From Pseudevernia furfuracea (taxonomy: Eukaryota > Ascomycota > Lecanoromycetes > Lecanorales > Parmeliaceae): DNA of 64,000 bases. The DNA lies in the NCBI GenBank assembly GCA_022315425.1, contig JAIUPT010000042.1:496001-560000 (forward strand), read 5' to 3'. Of this stretch, positions 34,159 to 45,846 are shown one piece after another; position 1 is the stretch's first letter, and each line of letters opens with the position of its first letter. Both the position numbers and the translations under genes were made by a program. Under the pieces are notes generated by a model. It was given only the letters and a program-made list of their open reading frames with translations, did not search any database and was not told where the DNA came from.

Positions 34159-36175
34159 ATGATGGAGTGTCATGAGGCAACGGAGACCTCTCCTCTGCTA
34201 ATAAAGCCCACCGCTGTTTTGCCAGACCCTGGCATCACTCCGAACAGTGTGACGCCCAGCGAGATTGGGGCCACTGGGCATCAATATAGAGACACAAAGC
34301 CAGCCGAGGATGAGGAAAGCCAAACCAACGAGGAGGGCCGAGGCCACCAGTATGAAGGCATGCCAGATGTGAAAGCGAAGCTCGGGTACATCGTGCCCGC
34401 AGTCGGGATTGGCGTGAGGCCTTCTTCATCGGTGCCCGCATCCATGTCCTGACGTTCTGTAGGTATTTCTCTCAGCCGCGGACCAGACCATTATCGTATC
34501 CTGTTATGGAAAAATAGGCAGCGATTTGAAGTCGTTAGACAATACCTCATGGATTGCTACAGCGTAAGAGCCTCCTCATTCAGTACTTCCAGACATTTAA
34601 GATCACAGCTGAAATGTTATGGTCATAGCTACTTGCTCACCCTGAGCTCCTTCCAACCCCTATATGGGAAGATGAGCGACATCTTCGGAAGAAAATCCTG
34701 CCTTCTCTTCGGTTATGCGATCTTTGGCCTCGGTTGTCTTTGGTGTGGTCTAGCGAGAGACATGAACGAACTCATTGTTGCAAGAGTAAGATACACAAGA
34801 GAGGGCTAGGATTCGATGAAGCTGAACTATGCCTTAAGGCCTTTGCAGGTATCGGTGGTGGTGGCATGACGACCCTTGTTTCGATCATAATGAGTGACAT
34901 CGTACCGCTTCGAGAGAGAGGGACCTGGCAAGGGATTATCAACATCATCTTCGCCTTAGGGGCTGGCTGTGGCGCACCACTTGGTATGGTTTTGCTGTCT
35001 TCCAGTGGAAGCGTCGTACTGACCAACGGTAGGCGGTCTGTTAGCGGATCGAGTCAGTTGGCGGTGGTATGTCAACCGTAGCTTCTCAATGGGCGCAGGC
35101 TAAAACTACCAAGGGCTTTCTTGGCACAAGTACCAATTGCCGCCGCAGCTGTTCTCAGCGTTGCTCTTGTCTTAAAGCTTCCCAAGCAGGAATCCTCAGA
35201 CTGGAAGACCAAAATGCGGCGAATTGACTTCCTAGGCGCATTTGTTCTCGTAGCAGCGATCATCCTGCTGCTCCTTGGATTGGACCAAGGTTCGAATAAC
35301 TCCTGGTCAGCCCCAGTCACCATCACTTCGCTTTGTATGTCATTCCCACTGTTCGTTCTCTTTGTGTTCGTCGAGCTCAAGCTGGCTGCCGAACCATTTG
35401 CGCCAGGACGCATCATCTTCAATAGGAGCCTTGTGGCCTGCTACCTTTGCAACTTTTTCGGGTTCGGAGCATGGATGGTACTATTGTTCTATATTCCGCT
35501 CTTCTACCAGGCAGTTGATGGGTTCTCTGCTACCCAAGCTGGGGTGATGCTCCTACCAAATGTTGTTGCTGCCGTCTTAGGATCTCTTTCTGGTGGCCTT
35601 TTGATGCAGAGAACGGGAAAGTATTATTGGCTCACTGTTTTGGGGTATTCAAACTTGACTCTCGGAACCCTCCTGATCATCCTGTGTACAGGATTGGTAG
35701 TCAACAACACCTATGGAATCTCAGTCGGCCTCGTCCTGGGAGGTTTCTGTGCTGGAATTGGAATCACCACTACCCTGATCGGGCTGATCGCCAATGCTGC
35801 ACCAGAAGATCAGGCCGTCGCAACAGCGTGCTCTTACCTCTTTCGGTCTCTTGGTTCCGTTGTGATCCTGTCTTTGACTGCCAGCGTCGTTCAGCAAACT
35901 CTAAGGGACCAACTTCTAGAGCACCTGAAAGACGCAGAGGAGATAGTGAAGAGAGTTCGGGAGAGCTTGGATTATGTCAAGACTTTGGAACCAGCAGTGC
36001 GAGAAGCTGTTCGGCAATGCTATGCCAATTCGATAAGGAACGGATTTGTGTTCATACTCGGCATAGTCTGCTGTGCAATGTCAGCAAGTTGTAAGTCAAA
36101 ATAGTGGAACTGAGCTGAATAGGAGCTGACGCATTGAGTGTAGGGTTCATAAGGGAGAAGAGGCTTAGTCGATAA
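34159..36175 (+). CDS. MFS transporter, DHA2 family (14 helices)
   Basis: Seven exons (34159-34413, 34463-34563, 34629-34785, 34839-34983, 35033-35066, 35114-36090, 36144-36175) with six introns of 47-65 bp give 566 residues. Every junction keeps phase and restores family motifs. Examples are FLSAADQTIIV in helix 1, motif A GKMSDIFGRK, GIGGGGMTTLVSIIMSDI, and LLADRVSWRWAFLAQVP across two tiny junctions. The length and spacing fit drug:H+ antiporters of the DHA2 type or vacuolar basic amino acid transporters (Vba/Fnx1). The N-terminal tail has an E-T-S-P-L-L acidic dileucine signal, used for vacuolar sorting in yeast, which favours a vacuolar location. The substrate is not predictable. The final exon supplies only FIREKRLSR, and reading through its intron stops within three codons. 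Confidence 0.88.
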
Positions 36176-36438
36176 ACTCGGAAGCCTCGTACAAATATAT
36201 ATAGCAAAGGCTTTGTTGCGATACCCATCATCACGTGACGCCAAGTCTGCAAGGCTATTGCGGCAGCAGCCAACACTTGCAGCAGACTCAGTTTCTCTTG
36301 CAGCATCCAAAGTCATCCGCTATCTACTCCAGTGCTACGAATATGCAATAGAGTACTTTCTTGGCTTTCCGTCTAGTTATTACAGGCCACTACACAGAAT
36401 ACGTTGACTCTTGCCACTACACTGAAATAGTCGCAAGC

Positions 36439-37381
36439 ATGGCAGACGATACCGTCAACGTCATGTCAAAAACCGCCATCAACTTGGAGCTCACTTTTGG
36501 TGACCAGGCCATTGAGGAGATGGCAGTCGGGAACCTCAAATTGACCTTCATTGTGGCTCATGACCCGGTTCAAGGTATCACGGCCAAGCTAGACGCCTGT
36601 CAACTGATCGCTTTCGACGCACATCCGTCATTACCTCACCCAGGCGCCCCACTTTCGGGACCTCATGTGCATCGCATTGAGCTACAAACCGCAGCTGAGC
36701 CTCCAGACGGTTCCAACAACTCAACACAGATACCGGACAACGACCCTGACCAAACCGAGGATGAAGACTGGTCCAATGACACCGCTGCTGCTTTGATGGC
36801 GAGGAGTCGAGGAAAGATGCCAGCACAGGACTCCCTAAGTAAGCTTCCCTGGTAATATCGAAGTTAGAGGTATGGCCAAGCTGACAGTGACCCTGTTTTA
36901 GTGCAAACGCCGGACAACGATCCTAACGACGAGACCGACGAGGACGACTGGAAGGCGAAGGGCGTGGAGAGGTTACTCCGAGCCGCGATGACAACCGAGC
37001 CTCACACGGGTAAGCTTCCCTGGTAATATCGAAATTAGAGGTATGGCCACGCTGACAGTGACCCTGTTTTAGTGCAAACGCCGGACAACGATCCTAACGA
37101 CGAGACCGACGAGGACGACTGGAAGGCGAAGGGCGTGGAGAGGTTACTCCGAGCCGCGATGGCAACCCAGCCTCACACGGGTAAGCTTCTTTGAAATTAT
37201 CAGTTTATGGACCTGTAGCTAATCCGTTGGCAAAGAAATTCCAGAGTCTCCATACGCGTCCACCACGTCTAGTCCAAACACTCAGGAGAGTAGACCCCGC
37301 GATCAGCGTGCTTCTGCGGGCTCGAGCCGTACGTCTGGCGGACGAGGAAGACAAAGGAAGCGAGAGAGGGACGAGGATTAG
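36439..37381 (+). CDS. Hypothetical protein with tandemly duplicated exon
   Basis: Four exons (36439-36838, 36902-37009, 37073-37180, 37236-37381) with introns of 63, 63 and 55 bp join in phase into 253 residues. Exon 1 ends with an acidic motif, IPDNDPDQTEDEDW. Exons 2 and 3 each encode 36 residues with TPDNDPNDETDEDDW followed by a basic helix ERLLRAAM. They are nearly identical, as are their preceding introns. Exon 4 is serine- and arginine-rich, ending RGRQRKRERDED. Being 108 bp, the duplicated exon can be added or removed without changing frame. I do not recognise the family. The acidic-then-basic disordered composition suggests a nuclear or nucleic-acid-associated protein, which is inference only. 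A model without splicing would stop at 36855. Confidence 0.68.
36839..37180 (+). repeat. 171-bp tandem intron+exon duplication
   Basis: The unit 36839-37009 (63-bp intron plus 108-bp exon) is repeated directly at 37010-37180 with about four differences: G/A and A/C in the intron, A/G and G/C near the exon end. The sequence after the second unit starts again with GTAAGCTTC and then diverges, so the breakpoint lies at the donor site. Confidence 0.92.
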
Positions 37382-38362
37382 GCACCAAGACGCCCTACGA
37401 AATGAAAGAAGACGAGGGTTTAAGCGTGGATGAAAGGAAGGCGAGCAGTGGCAGTGGGCGTGTATTAGCGAGCTATCGAGATGGCTTGACCAGGTAGCTA
37501 CATTAGAAAACGAAAGTCATACTGAGATGGTGTAACTCCGTTCCAGGGTCCCTATCATGAGGGTCCATGTCCATTGATACTGTCACATAGCGGCTTGTAT
37601 CCAGGACTGGTGTGATATGTATGCACAACAGGAAAGAATGCTCAGAAGATACGTTCCCAAATGCCAACGAATACGATTACATCACAAGAGATCCGATATC
37701 CCTCTCCTGATCAACACTCGCATCCAATTTATGTTTCCCCTCTCCGCTTTGCATCGTCTCAACCCTCTTCCCTTGCAGCCAGTCGCAGCATCAACCACTG
37801 CCTTTACCGAACGCTGATCCGTGTTACCCTTCTTCAGCTCAGACCTAGTAGCTCACTACATCTTACCCAACTGTAGACTCGGAGGTGACCGTTGTTCCAA
37901 CACAAAAATGCGACGCAGTGACGCCTTCTCACGACATATTTCCTACTTCTTCGCGAGGCCGCCTTACACAGCTAGCAACAATAGAGTCATGCCAATGTGG
38001 CCAACGATCATGGTCGCGTAAGGAGGAGCAGCAGCAGTAGGCGCCTTGATTGATGGAGGATGCAGCTTGCGTGTCTCGAAAGTGGCCTGGAGGTCTCGGT
38101 CATCGATGCTCACGGCTATGCGCCGTACTTGTTGATGAAATGGCTCCGCTGGCGAAGGTCGCACGACAATGGCGAGGATGATGACATACCGCTGACCGGG
38201 GATATTCAGAACGACAGCCTGTACCATTCATTCTATTAATTGAGCATGAGATCGGGCCACTTGCTCTCCTCGGGAAAAGCGGAAACAGCAAGCTTCTTCT
38301 ACCGGTTGACGTTACCACATTTGTTGTCAATCTGTTTGATGTCATCATCGTCATCATTACCA
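37382..38362. other. Intergenic, one doubtful small frame
   Basis: A minus-strand frame at 37964-38227 (87 codons, ending with the hydrophobic IVGHIGMTLLLLAV) starts with ATG and could be a small membrane peptide, but it has no further support. Trinucleotide-like CATCATCGTCATCATT lies next to the HET gene stop. Confidence 0.4.
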
Positions 38363-40888
38363 TTAACCTAGAATGATGGTTTTCTTCTCCGGCTTAGCCT
38401 GCGCCCACGCGTCGATGTGCATTGTCCCAACACCAAGCCTGTACGCCACACCCTCTCTCAATTCTACCAACATGATATTATACAAACACCACGATTTCTT
38501 GCTATCAAATCTCCGTTCGTCGAACCCGTAGGCATTTTGCGAGGTATTCACATCCGGTGCGTCAGGGAAATGGGTTTTCTCAAGGGTCGTGGCTTCGCTG
38601 TCGACTGACAGATCCGGATTTCCTTCCCCTCGATCTGACTGCGAGATATTCATTGCTCGAGATATCCTAATGATCTCGTAACGAGTTTCGCCATTCATTT
38701 TGGTCGAGATGTCCCCGGGAATTAGTACGTAGCCTGCGATGTATCCTTCCGGATCCCGCAGAGGTAAAGGGCAGACGGTATGATTTTCAGTTGTGCATTT
38801 GTGAAAGTAGACGGCCATGGTCAGATAGTGGCCCCATCCAATCTGAAACGCACCTGTCGTTTCAGCTTCGAACACAATTTGATCTGTGCCTTGTCTAAGA
38901 TTTGGCCCTATCGCTCTCTCGTCCTCGAGAGCGGTGGGATGGAGGAAATACTGATCTGGATTCTTCGCTTCCCAATAGTATGGAACTCCGTTCTCTAAGG
39001 CCTCTTTCCACTCGCAGCGATAGAGGATACGCTTTACAGGGTCTCGGTTCGCGCCCTTTGGATATCGACAGTCCTTACTGGAGAACTTCTTGCCATCATC
39101 GCCATTCCATTCAATCCTTGAAAGGTTTTCTCGGGTGTTACATCGTACTTTACCGACCCAGCCAGCCCATGACCAGCTAGGGAAGATTGGAAGGCCGGTC
39201 TGAGGGTCACGCCGTCGTGTCATAGGGCCATGCGGCTGCCATAGTATTTGCGAGTCTAATTCTGATCGAGGAATCCCAAAGAGCAGGTCACTACGGAAGA
39301 GAGGACGCAAGCGAGCTGCTACTCCTTCAAAAGCATTGAGTATGTCTGTTGCATAGGTCAACTGGCGTGAGGTGTAAGCCTCTAGTGTTCTCGAGTACGA
39401 CAAGACGTTGACGGCACAGGAGCTCGGAAGCAAGTTCCGCGAGTAGTCACCGATGAGGGCAGGCGGTCTTCCTGTCAAGCCATTCTCCGTATCATCTAGG
39501 CTCTCCATGAAGGCATCTGGACGATGGCGGCAAGTGAAAAAACACCTTTGGTCAGCAACAAAGAGAACCCTGCTCGACAGAATGCGCTCTTGGAAAGTCC
39601 AAGCGCGAGTGTTCCAGAAGGACTCGTCGATCTTTTTGTCAAACGTTGTTGGTCGGTTCGCAAGAGAGAGTCCTTGAACCTTCTCGACAAGCTGTGTGAA
39701 AGTACGCAGGTTTGTTTGCCCTCCCGCTAATCCGGCGTCAGCGTTACTTCCGTAGGTGGCTGCAATCGTAAGAATTGCCGAGCTATAGATGACGTCCATA
39801 GCCATGATCTGATTCGCTTTGTCCTCGGGATCATCTTGAATGATACAGAGACCGTCGACCCATAAATGTCGCTCCCCGAGCTCCCTCACAAGATCTATGG
39901 CATCTTTGATGGTCTTTGGTAGTTCTTGGAGCTTCTTCGAAAGTCCTGCTTCTGTCTCGAGGTCGAGTCTGGTGGCTTTAGTATTGAGGAGTGTCTTGCT
40001 GCGGCCCCAAACATAGCTCAGAGCCAGATACCGAGAATCATCGTTTCCTCCGACAATGCACATTCTTTGCACGTCAATAAGTCGAAAACCCTTTGGCAAA
40101 CTGGCCCTCGGACTCGCGGAAGGGCTTCCACCGCATTTTCCATCAATGCAAGTCAGATACCAATGTCTGATCATGTCAAGATTCATTCGGCTCAGCGAGA
40201 TAGACTTCTCCTTGATTGTTTCTCCTTCCCGAGTGTGCTCATTTGATATACCGTAGATGAGGAGATCCGTAGAAGCATCGATCGACTTTGCTTTAGGAAG
40301 GACGTTGAGATAAACACAAAGCTGCCTGGGACCGGCAAGGTTGATTTCTATGGGTAGCATTTTCAATTCGCAGATCACGGGCTTCCCATCAATCTCAAAG
40401 GGTAGCTCTTCTTCGCCAAAAGCAACCTGGATTGTATGCACGATCAAACGACAGAACGCACAATCTTTTTTCTGAACGATCTGCTCAAGAGAGCTCAGTG
40501 GTACATTTTCCAACAACTGCTGTGGTGGACTGTTTAGGAGATACCGGAAGTCAATATGCTGACAAACAACACACAGATGGCTTGGGTCCGTGAGCGGTAA
40601 GGTCACGGGATTCTCGATCCACCACACTCTTGAAGGTATGGTGGCATTCTCCTGCCTTTTCTGCTTGGGCTTCTTGTAAGTCTGTGCGTGCCACTCCCAG
40701 AACACCTTCTCGAACCCTGGGTATAATTCCTTTCCTGAAGAATCTAAGCCAGAAAGACTGTGGCGAAGCTCGGTAATATCGGGCGTCTCGTCTCTAGTAG
40801 ATGACTCGGACCATCTGGTACTGGTGGTACCCTCTGCTCGCCGATCGCGCTCAGGCGTATCGCTCGAGGCTTCTCCATTTTCTGTCAT
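38363..40888 (-). CDS. HET-domain protein (heterokaryon incompatibility type)
   Basis: A single exon of 841 codons starts at ATG 40888. Residues about 104-152 contain four cysteines in CVVC and CAFC arrangements (C106, C109, C143, C146), a possible metal-binding unit often found upstream of HET domains. The HET domain begins at about 287 with YLALSYVWG and continues through LWVDGLCIIQDD (342-353) and DVIYSSAILTIAAT (365-378). The typical WNTRAWTFQERILS follows. The C-terminal 300 residues are less conserved. HET domains trigger programmed cell death when a partner signals non-self after hyphal fusion. They share features with TIR domains. No extra recognition domain such as WD40 or ankyrin repeats is visible. 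The frame is intact, unlike the adjacent NLR-type gene. Confidence 0.9.
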   Translation of the reverse strand: MTENGEASSDTPERDRRAEGTTSTRWSESSTRDETPDITELRHSLSGLDSSGKELYPGFEKVFWEWHAQTYKKPKQKRQENATIPSRVWWIENPVTLPLTDPSHLCVVCQHIDFRYLLNSPPQQLLENVPLSSLEQIVQKKDCAFCRLIVHTIQVAFGEEELPFEIDGKPVICELKMLPIEINLAGPRQLCVYLNVLPKAKSIDASTDLLIYGISNEHTREGETIKEKSISLSRMNLDMIRHWYLTCIDGKCGGSPSASPRASLPKGFRLIDVQRMCIVGGNDDSRYLALSYVWGRSKTLLNTKATRLDLETEAGLSKKLQELPKTIKDAIDLVRELGERHLWVDGLCIIQDDPEDKANQIMAMDVIYSSAILTIAATYGSNADAGLAGGQTNLRTFTQLVEKVQGLSLANRPTTFDKKIDESFWNTRAWTFQERILSSRVLFVADQRCFFTCRHRPDAFMESLDDTENGLTGRPPALIGDYSRNLLPSSCAVNVLSYSRTLEAYTSRQLTYATDILNAFEGVAARLRPLFRSDLLFGIPRSELDSQILWQPHGPMTRRRDPQTGLPIFPSWSWAGWVGKVRCNTRENLSRIEWNGDDGKKFSSKDCRYPKGANRDPVKRILYRCEWKEALENGVPYYWEAKNPDQYFLHPTALEDERAIGPNLRQGTDQIVFEAETTGAFQIGWGHYLTMAVYFHKCTTENHTVCPLPLRDPEGYIAGYVLIPGDISTKMNGETRYEIIRISRAMNISQSDRGEGNPDLSVDSEATTLEKTHFPDAPDVNTSQNAYGFDERRFDSKKSWCLYNIMLVELREGVAYRLGVGTMHIDAWAQAKPEKKTIILG

Positions 40889-41544
40889 GGTAAGGAGATC
40901 CTATGCCGTCAATCAATTTCCCTGGAGACTCGATAGCATCCCACTTGAGTGTGAGCCGCTTATTTTCTTGCCCTACAAGCCTAGTTTGAGGTATTGTAGA
41001 TCACTGCAGCACTAGCGCCGGCTCAAAAGGCGCTAGAGTTTTTCTTGGCTAACGCATCAATGCTTTCAGATTGGGTTGTGTGTATACGCTACCGACTATC
41101 TCGACATTTACATCGAATGAAGGAATAAGTGTGATCTGTGACCACATCCATTCGCAAGCATAACACCTTAATTGTGATGCCAATTAAATGAAAATGGCAT
41201 GTTTGTGTCCAAAATTGACATGCTATCCAACATCTCAGGATATATCACTCATCTTATAGGGAATTGACGCACCTAGAACGTGCGGCCTAACTACTTCTTC
41301 GATCAAAAAAAGTATAAAGAGAGCAATGTCCCTGCAAAAACACAAGTCTTGAAATTTCAACCAATGTCGTTGACAATTCCACTGAGATAGCACTGATTCG
41401 CAGCTGAGTCATTGCCCTTTGGAAAACCCGTGTCAGATGGTGGTACCCGTACTGCAGTGTCTCTGACCACACTCATTCTGCGGCAACAGTCTGCGTCTTG
41501 ACGCAGAAGAACCAGGAAGTATTGCGTGCTTCTGCTTGAGTAGG
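40889..41544. other. Region between HET gene and NLR-type pseudogene
   Basis: Short frames at 41287-41548 on the minus strand may be the decayed 3' end of the neighbouring pseudogene. They show no clear tetratricopeptide pattern. No independent gene is supported. Confidence 0.4.
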
Positions 41545-44040
41545 TCACTGACTCGAAATGCCTTTGCGGGTGACATCGCGGAGCTGTTCCTCCAGGCTAC
41601 ATAAGTTCAAAACCCGTTGTCCTTGGATGAGGCGGTATGGGGGAGTGAGTTTCTGAACAGTTTGCCGGTCGGTTTGGAGAAATTCGAAATAGAGATAGGA
41701 TCTCGACCAGGAAGTCTGTTCAGGTCGACTGCTCCTAAGCCAAGGCTTCAGCTTCGGCAAGCTTGCCCTGTTTCTAGTAGCATGTTCTCGGATTGTTGAG
41801 TACATGCGACGTCGATTACAGACCACCCTACGAAACCACAGTGGTGGGCTTGACCAGCATTGTAAGTTCAAGTACTCCTTGCTGTTGAAGATATCATACC
41901 AGATATCCCCGTTATCGAGATAAGACCATACTCGTAGCATGTTGGCAGCATCTTCGTTTTTCTGCTTGACATACTCAAAAGATATGGTCCATGTGGTGCA
42001 GACACTGCGGTCTCCATACTCGCGGGTACGAGATCCCGAACGAGCTTCGTCTTCCACGAGATCCTCCATAAGTTCAGCTGCTTGAGAATTATCTAGACAC
42101 CGTTAGCAATTTAGGTACTCAAGGCTCAAGATACTTCAAATGTCGAGTTCTGGAATTTGGTCTTTCGGTAAGTCGCTCGCAATCTCTGCGATACTTTGCT
42201 TAAGACTTGCTCGTGGCTGTCCATTGAGCTAGAACATGGCATTTTAGGTTTTCTGATGTTTCTTAGTATAGGTAATAGACAACTGTGTCTTTTCAATGCC
42301 TCCCAGACCATGAAGTGCGAAAAATCTTCGCTGCTTGTTCTCATCTTCTGGTAGCAACCTTGCTTCCATGCTTTGCGTCTCCCGGTGTCGCTCGACATAC
42401 TTCGCTACGCTCGGAACTCCTCGAATGTTGAAAGACACTTTGTATGTCTGTCTGCCTGGAAAACCGGAGATAATCAGTAAGTAGTTGGCACGCTGGCTGC
42501 CGGAATATCTCGTGCACGAGATTGACGGATAAATGAAACCAACAGCGACATGATGAAAGAATGGGGTCAGAAACATGCAATGTCAGCTTGTGATCACATC
42601 GATGGGCTCAGATATTTAGGCTTCAAAGCATGAGATTTGCAGACAGTTGATCGAATAAGCACTAACGATCCTCTTTCGCTGACATCGTAGCATCCAACCA
42701 CATTTATAGAAGGAAATTTGGACCGTCGATATCCCTTCTTAGTTAGAGAAGCCCATTGCATGATGAGAACTAGCGAACGCTGTGCTGCAAAAAATCTATG
42801 CCTCAGCTTCGTTGTCACACACCCTGTTTCATACGTCCTTCTGATTGCCAATTGCTCTCTGTCTTGAACTCTGCCTTCTGAACCATGGATGCTAGCATTC
42901 GGGACAACTTTCTGAAGTCCTGGTCCTCGCTGTTCGAAAACTTTGCCATTCGCCTGTGATCTTGACGGATCCCGAATTCTGCAGCATCTAGAGTGCCAGG
43001 GATCACAGCGGACCGTTTAGGTACGATCTGAGTACGATGAGATAGCAGATCGACATTAATGGTGCAGGTCAAAATTACCACTTGGGCCGCTCCTCCAATG
43101 ATAGGCGTCGGTAGTGTCTCATAGGCAAACTTGATGTCAAAATCTTGACTGATAGATGTAAAATCGGAGTTCCGTTGTTGTAGAAGCTCGAAGTTTTCCT
43201 CGAGGTGTTTGCGAAGACTATCATTTGTGTTTCCCCGTACCTTTGCCAGGTTAAGCATTATCTCCCAAACTCACTCCCTGGCCGCCTTGGTGTGGAGTAC
43301 CCATGAAGATGATGCCGTAGGTAGAGAGCTTGATGGATCTTTCTTCTTCAAGATGACCTTGTCTTACTCGATCGGAGTGAAGTAATGCCTTGGAGAGATG
43401 TAAGTTCAGACTCTTCTGGCTAGTTTCCAGTCAAACGGTCCCAAATTTGGTATGTACGGCGGTCCAAAGCCCCAGGGTTGAAATATAAGCCGCATCAAGG
43501 AAGAGAAAGCTTACACTCTTGACAACAATCCCTCCTAGACTATGAGCGATGAAGATAACTGGCTTTTGATATGAGTCGTCATCTCATCGCTCACCGTCGA
43601 GATCCTGCACCAGCTCTCTACCATGACCATACAACTTCTTGACTGTCAAATGATCATGATGGCTCTTAGTGTGAGTTCGCGAATCGTAGCCCCAGATCCA
43701 GATCCGGGCGTTCGGCAATTTAGAGGGCAATAGATCTCGAAGCTAAATGATCTTGTTATTATCAGTCTAAGTTCCTTCGCGGTGACCATTGAGTCCATGG
43801 ACTGCTACGACGCTGTAAACATGTAAGATACTGCTGTATTATGTACACCTTTTGTCACGGACCAGGGACTACTCACTCCACTATGGGTCCTTGACCACTA
43901 TGACGCATCTTCAGACCCCACGGTTGGTCATCTTCATTGGATGCCGACTGGAATGCCGCCGTGACTGGAGATCGTAGTGAAGGTTCTGATCCTTGAGTTG
44001 CTGCTGTAGTGTTTGGGGCGGAAGTTTGAAGCTGGGAACA
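41545..44040 (-). pseudogene. Lipase-like/NB-ARC NLR-type gene, disrupted
   Basis: Reading the minus strand, pieces of a fungal NLR-like protein appear in order. An alpha/beta-hydrolase (SesB/DUF676-like) domain has VVAVHGLNGHREGT at about 43813, then ARIWIWGYDSRTHTK and IFIAHSLGGIVVKS (serine in the H-S-L-G-G elbow). A helical segment (NLAKVRGNTNDSLRKHLEEN) and AAEFGIRQDHRRMAKFS follow at about 42840-43250. NB-ARC pieces are FFALHGLGGIEKTQL at about 42290 and a C-terminal part with TTWTISFEYVKQKNEDAANM at about 41990. In-frame stops lie at 43769-43767 and 43745-43743 (both TAG where tryptophan is expected) and 43586-43584 (TGA). The P-loop reads G-I-E-K-T instead of G-I-G-K-T. The domain segments also lie in different frames. 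The gene is dead. Such proteins normally act in non-self recognition and cell death. Confidence 0.82.
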
Positions 44041-44729
44041 TCAGGATGAAACACTACTGGCGTGGGTTTCCGACACACAGCACTAGCAGTATGCACCAAC
44101 CTATCTCTGATTGATAGAAATCGTTTCAGTTTCTTCATCGCATTTCCGTCCGCCATCACTTCCAAAGATCTTAGTAACCTCTCTTGCTCAGCCTCACGAG
44201 TAAGCATTCCGGCAAGTATGTATTTTGTTTATACTCCGGACAGAGTGGATCTGATCTCTATGGATTGTTCCCAGTTACGACTGGTGGGAATTTGGAGCAG
44301 GAAGCCTTCGAGTGACGGTTCATGGCTTGTATACGAGCTCGCAAAGTGGGGTAAGAGATCCAGCCTCATGCGAGTCAGAATTATGCCGAGCCTTCCTCAT
44401 GCGGGGGACAGCCAATCAGTATCACACTTAATGCGAGCAATGTCCTTTCACATAATCTTCAATGGTTTCTGAGCCGCAGAAAGTCGTGGAAAGGTGGAAA
44501 GGAGATGGTGCCTACGGGGGAAGCCACACTGACAACAGTTCATGCAAGAAGCTTCCTCGTACCTTCGTCGTGAGATGGCTTCCACATATGCACCGAAGAA
44601 ACATATCTTCAATGCACCAGCTTTACAAATGGCCCTTCTCATCATCCATGAATTCATATGCCCCTCGCTATGCAAACACAATCTCCGTCGCCCTGGAAAT
44701 GCCCCCTTCCCTCCTCACTCAAACCCCTC

Positions 44730-45393
44730 TCAACTCATCTTCGCATTCGAAAAATCCATCTCAGGGTGACTCTTCTTGAACTTCTCCAACATCTCCAACT
44801 TCCCCTGCTCATCACTGGTCGGCTTCCCCATCTCCTTCTGCCGCTGATCATACATCATTTTCTCCACCATGCCTCTCGTCTCCCCATCCAGATCCCCCAG
44901 CTTGCTATTCTCCGGCTGTATTTTAGAGGTATCGAGGAAGTAGGGGGCGTTGGTGGTGACGGAAGCCCACCATTGCTGCTTGTTGGTTTTGTCGAGGTGG
45001 ATGGAGATGTCTTTGCCGGAGGAGGTGGGCTCAAGCGTCCAGGTGGATTCGGAGGGGTGGATCTCGTGGGAGAGGGGACCCTGTACCAGGAAGGAGGCTC
45101 AGCGCTAATTCCACGGACAATGGTGTAGCCACAAACAAAGATAGGACGCAATTTGTAGCTGCACATACATCAATGAAAGGCTCCTGGCCCTTCACCCCAA
45201 CCTTCAGCTTCGTTTTGGTCATGTCTACCACGATGTCTTTGCCGCGTAGGTTTGAGGGAACGGCTACTGTGATATCGAGGTCTTGTATCGTCTGCGTCCA
45301 TTTGTATGGTAGCTTGGCTTGCTCTTCTGCTTCTCTGACGCGATCCTCTTTGTCTTTCTTCTCGCGCTCCGATGGTGTGGGAGAGGACGACAT
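44730..45393 (-). CDS. nudC: Nuclear movement protein NudC (CS/p23 domain)
   Basis: Two exons (45393-45169 and 45080-44730) with an 87-bp intron give 191 residues. The N-terminus is a charged helix ([19 protein letters not shown]). The CS domain follows from [17 protein letters not shown] through [21 protein letters not shown] to STWTLE and [18 protein letters not shown]. The C-terminal NudC signature helix ([20 protein letters not shown] and [22 protein letters not shown]) is complete, and the length matches fungal NudC. The protein is a co-chaperone that stabilises dynein-regulator clients such as NudF/LIS1 and is needed for nuclear migration in hyphae. It stands alone in an otherwise accessory region. 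Confidence 0.93.
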
Positions 45394-45846
45394 TTTTGGC
45401 GGGCTGATTGGACTGTGCAGGGTAACTGATCGGTAGCGTTGTTGTTCAAGCCTTCCTGTATGTCGTGTCTGACTAGAGAGGTTGGGAAGTGGAACTGGAA
45501 CAATTCACGGGAACGCTAAGCGGCTCGCCTATATTACCTCTTTCGTCAATCTATACCAGTCTAGTTTGAGGCGCAGGGTTTCCTCGTTCTCGTCGCCGTG
45601 CAACCTCTCGTCCTACAACCACACTTCCCTGGAGATAGTTGTCTGTGGTCGATCAACAAGTACTTAATCAGTCTCCAATTACTCTTTTGTCTTTCTAGCT
45701 AAGATTATAGCTCCTCCAACGAATAATCTGATCGCATACTCCCCTTCCCACCCACTGACCAGAAAGTTCCTCACGCGCATCCTCCCGCATCTACTCCCCG
45801 CACCCTATTCCATCTCGCGTCTGATATACATCAACTTTAGCCGATA

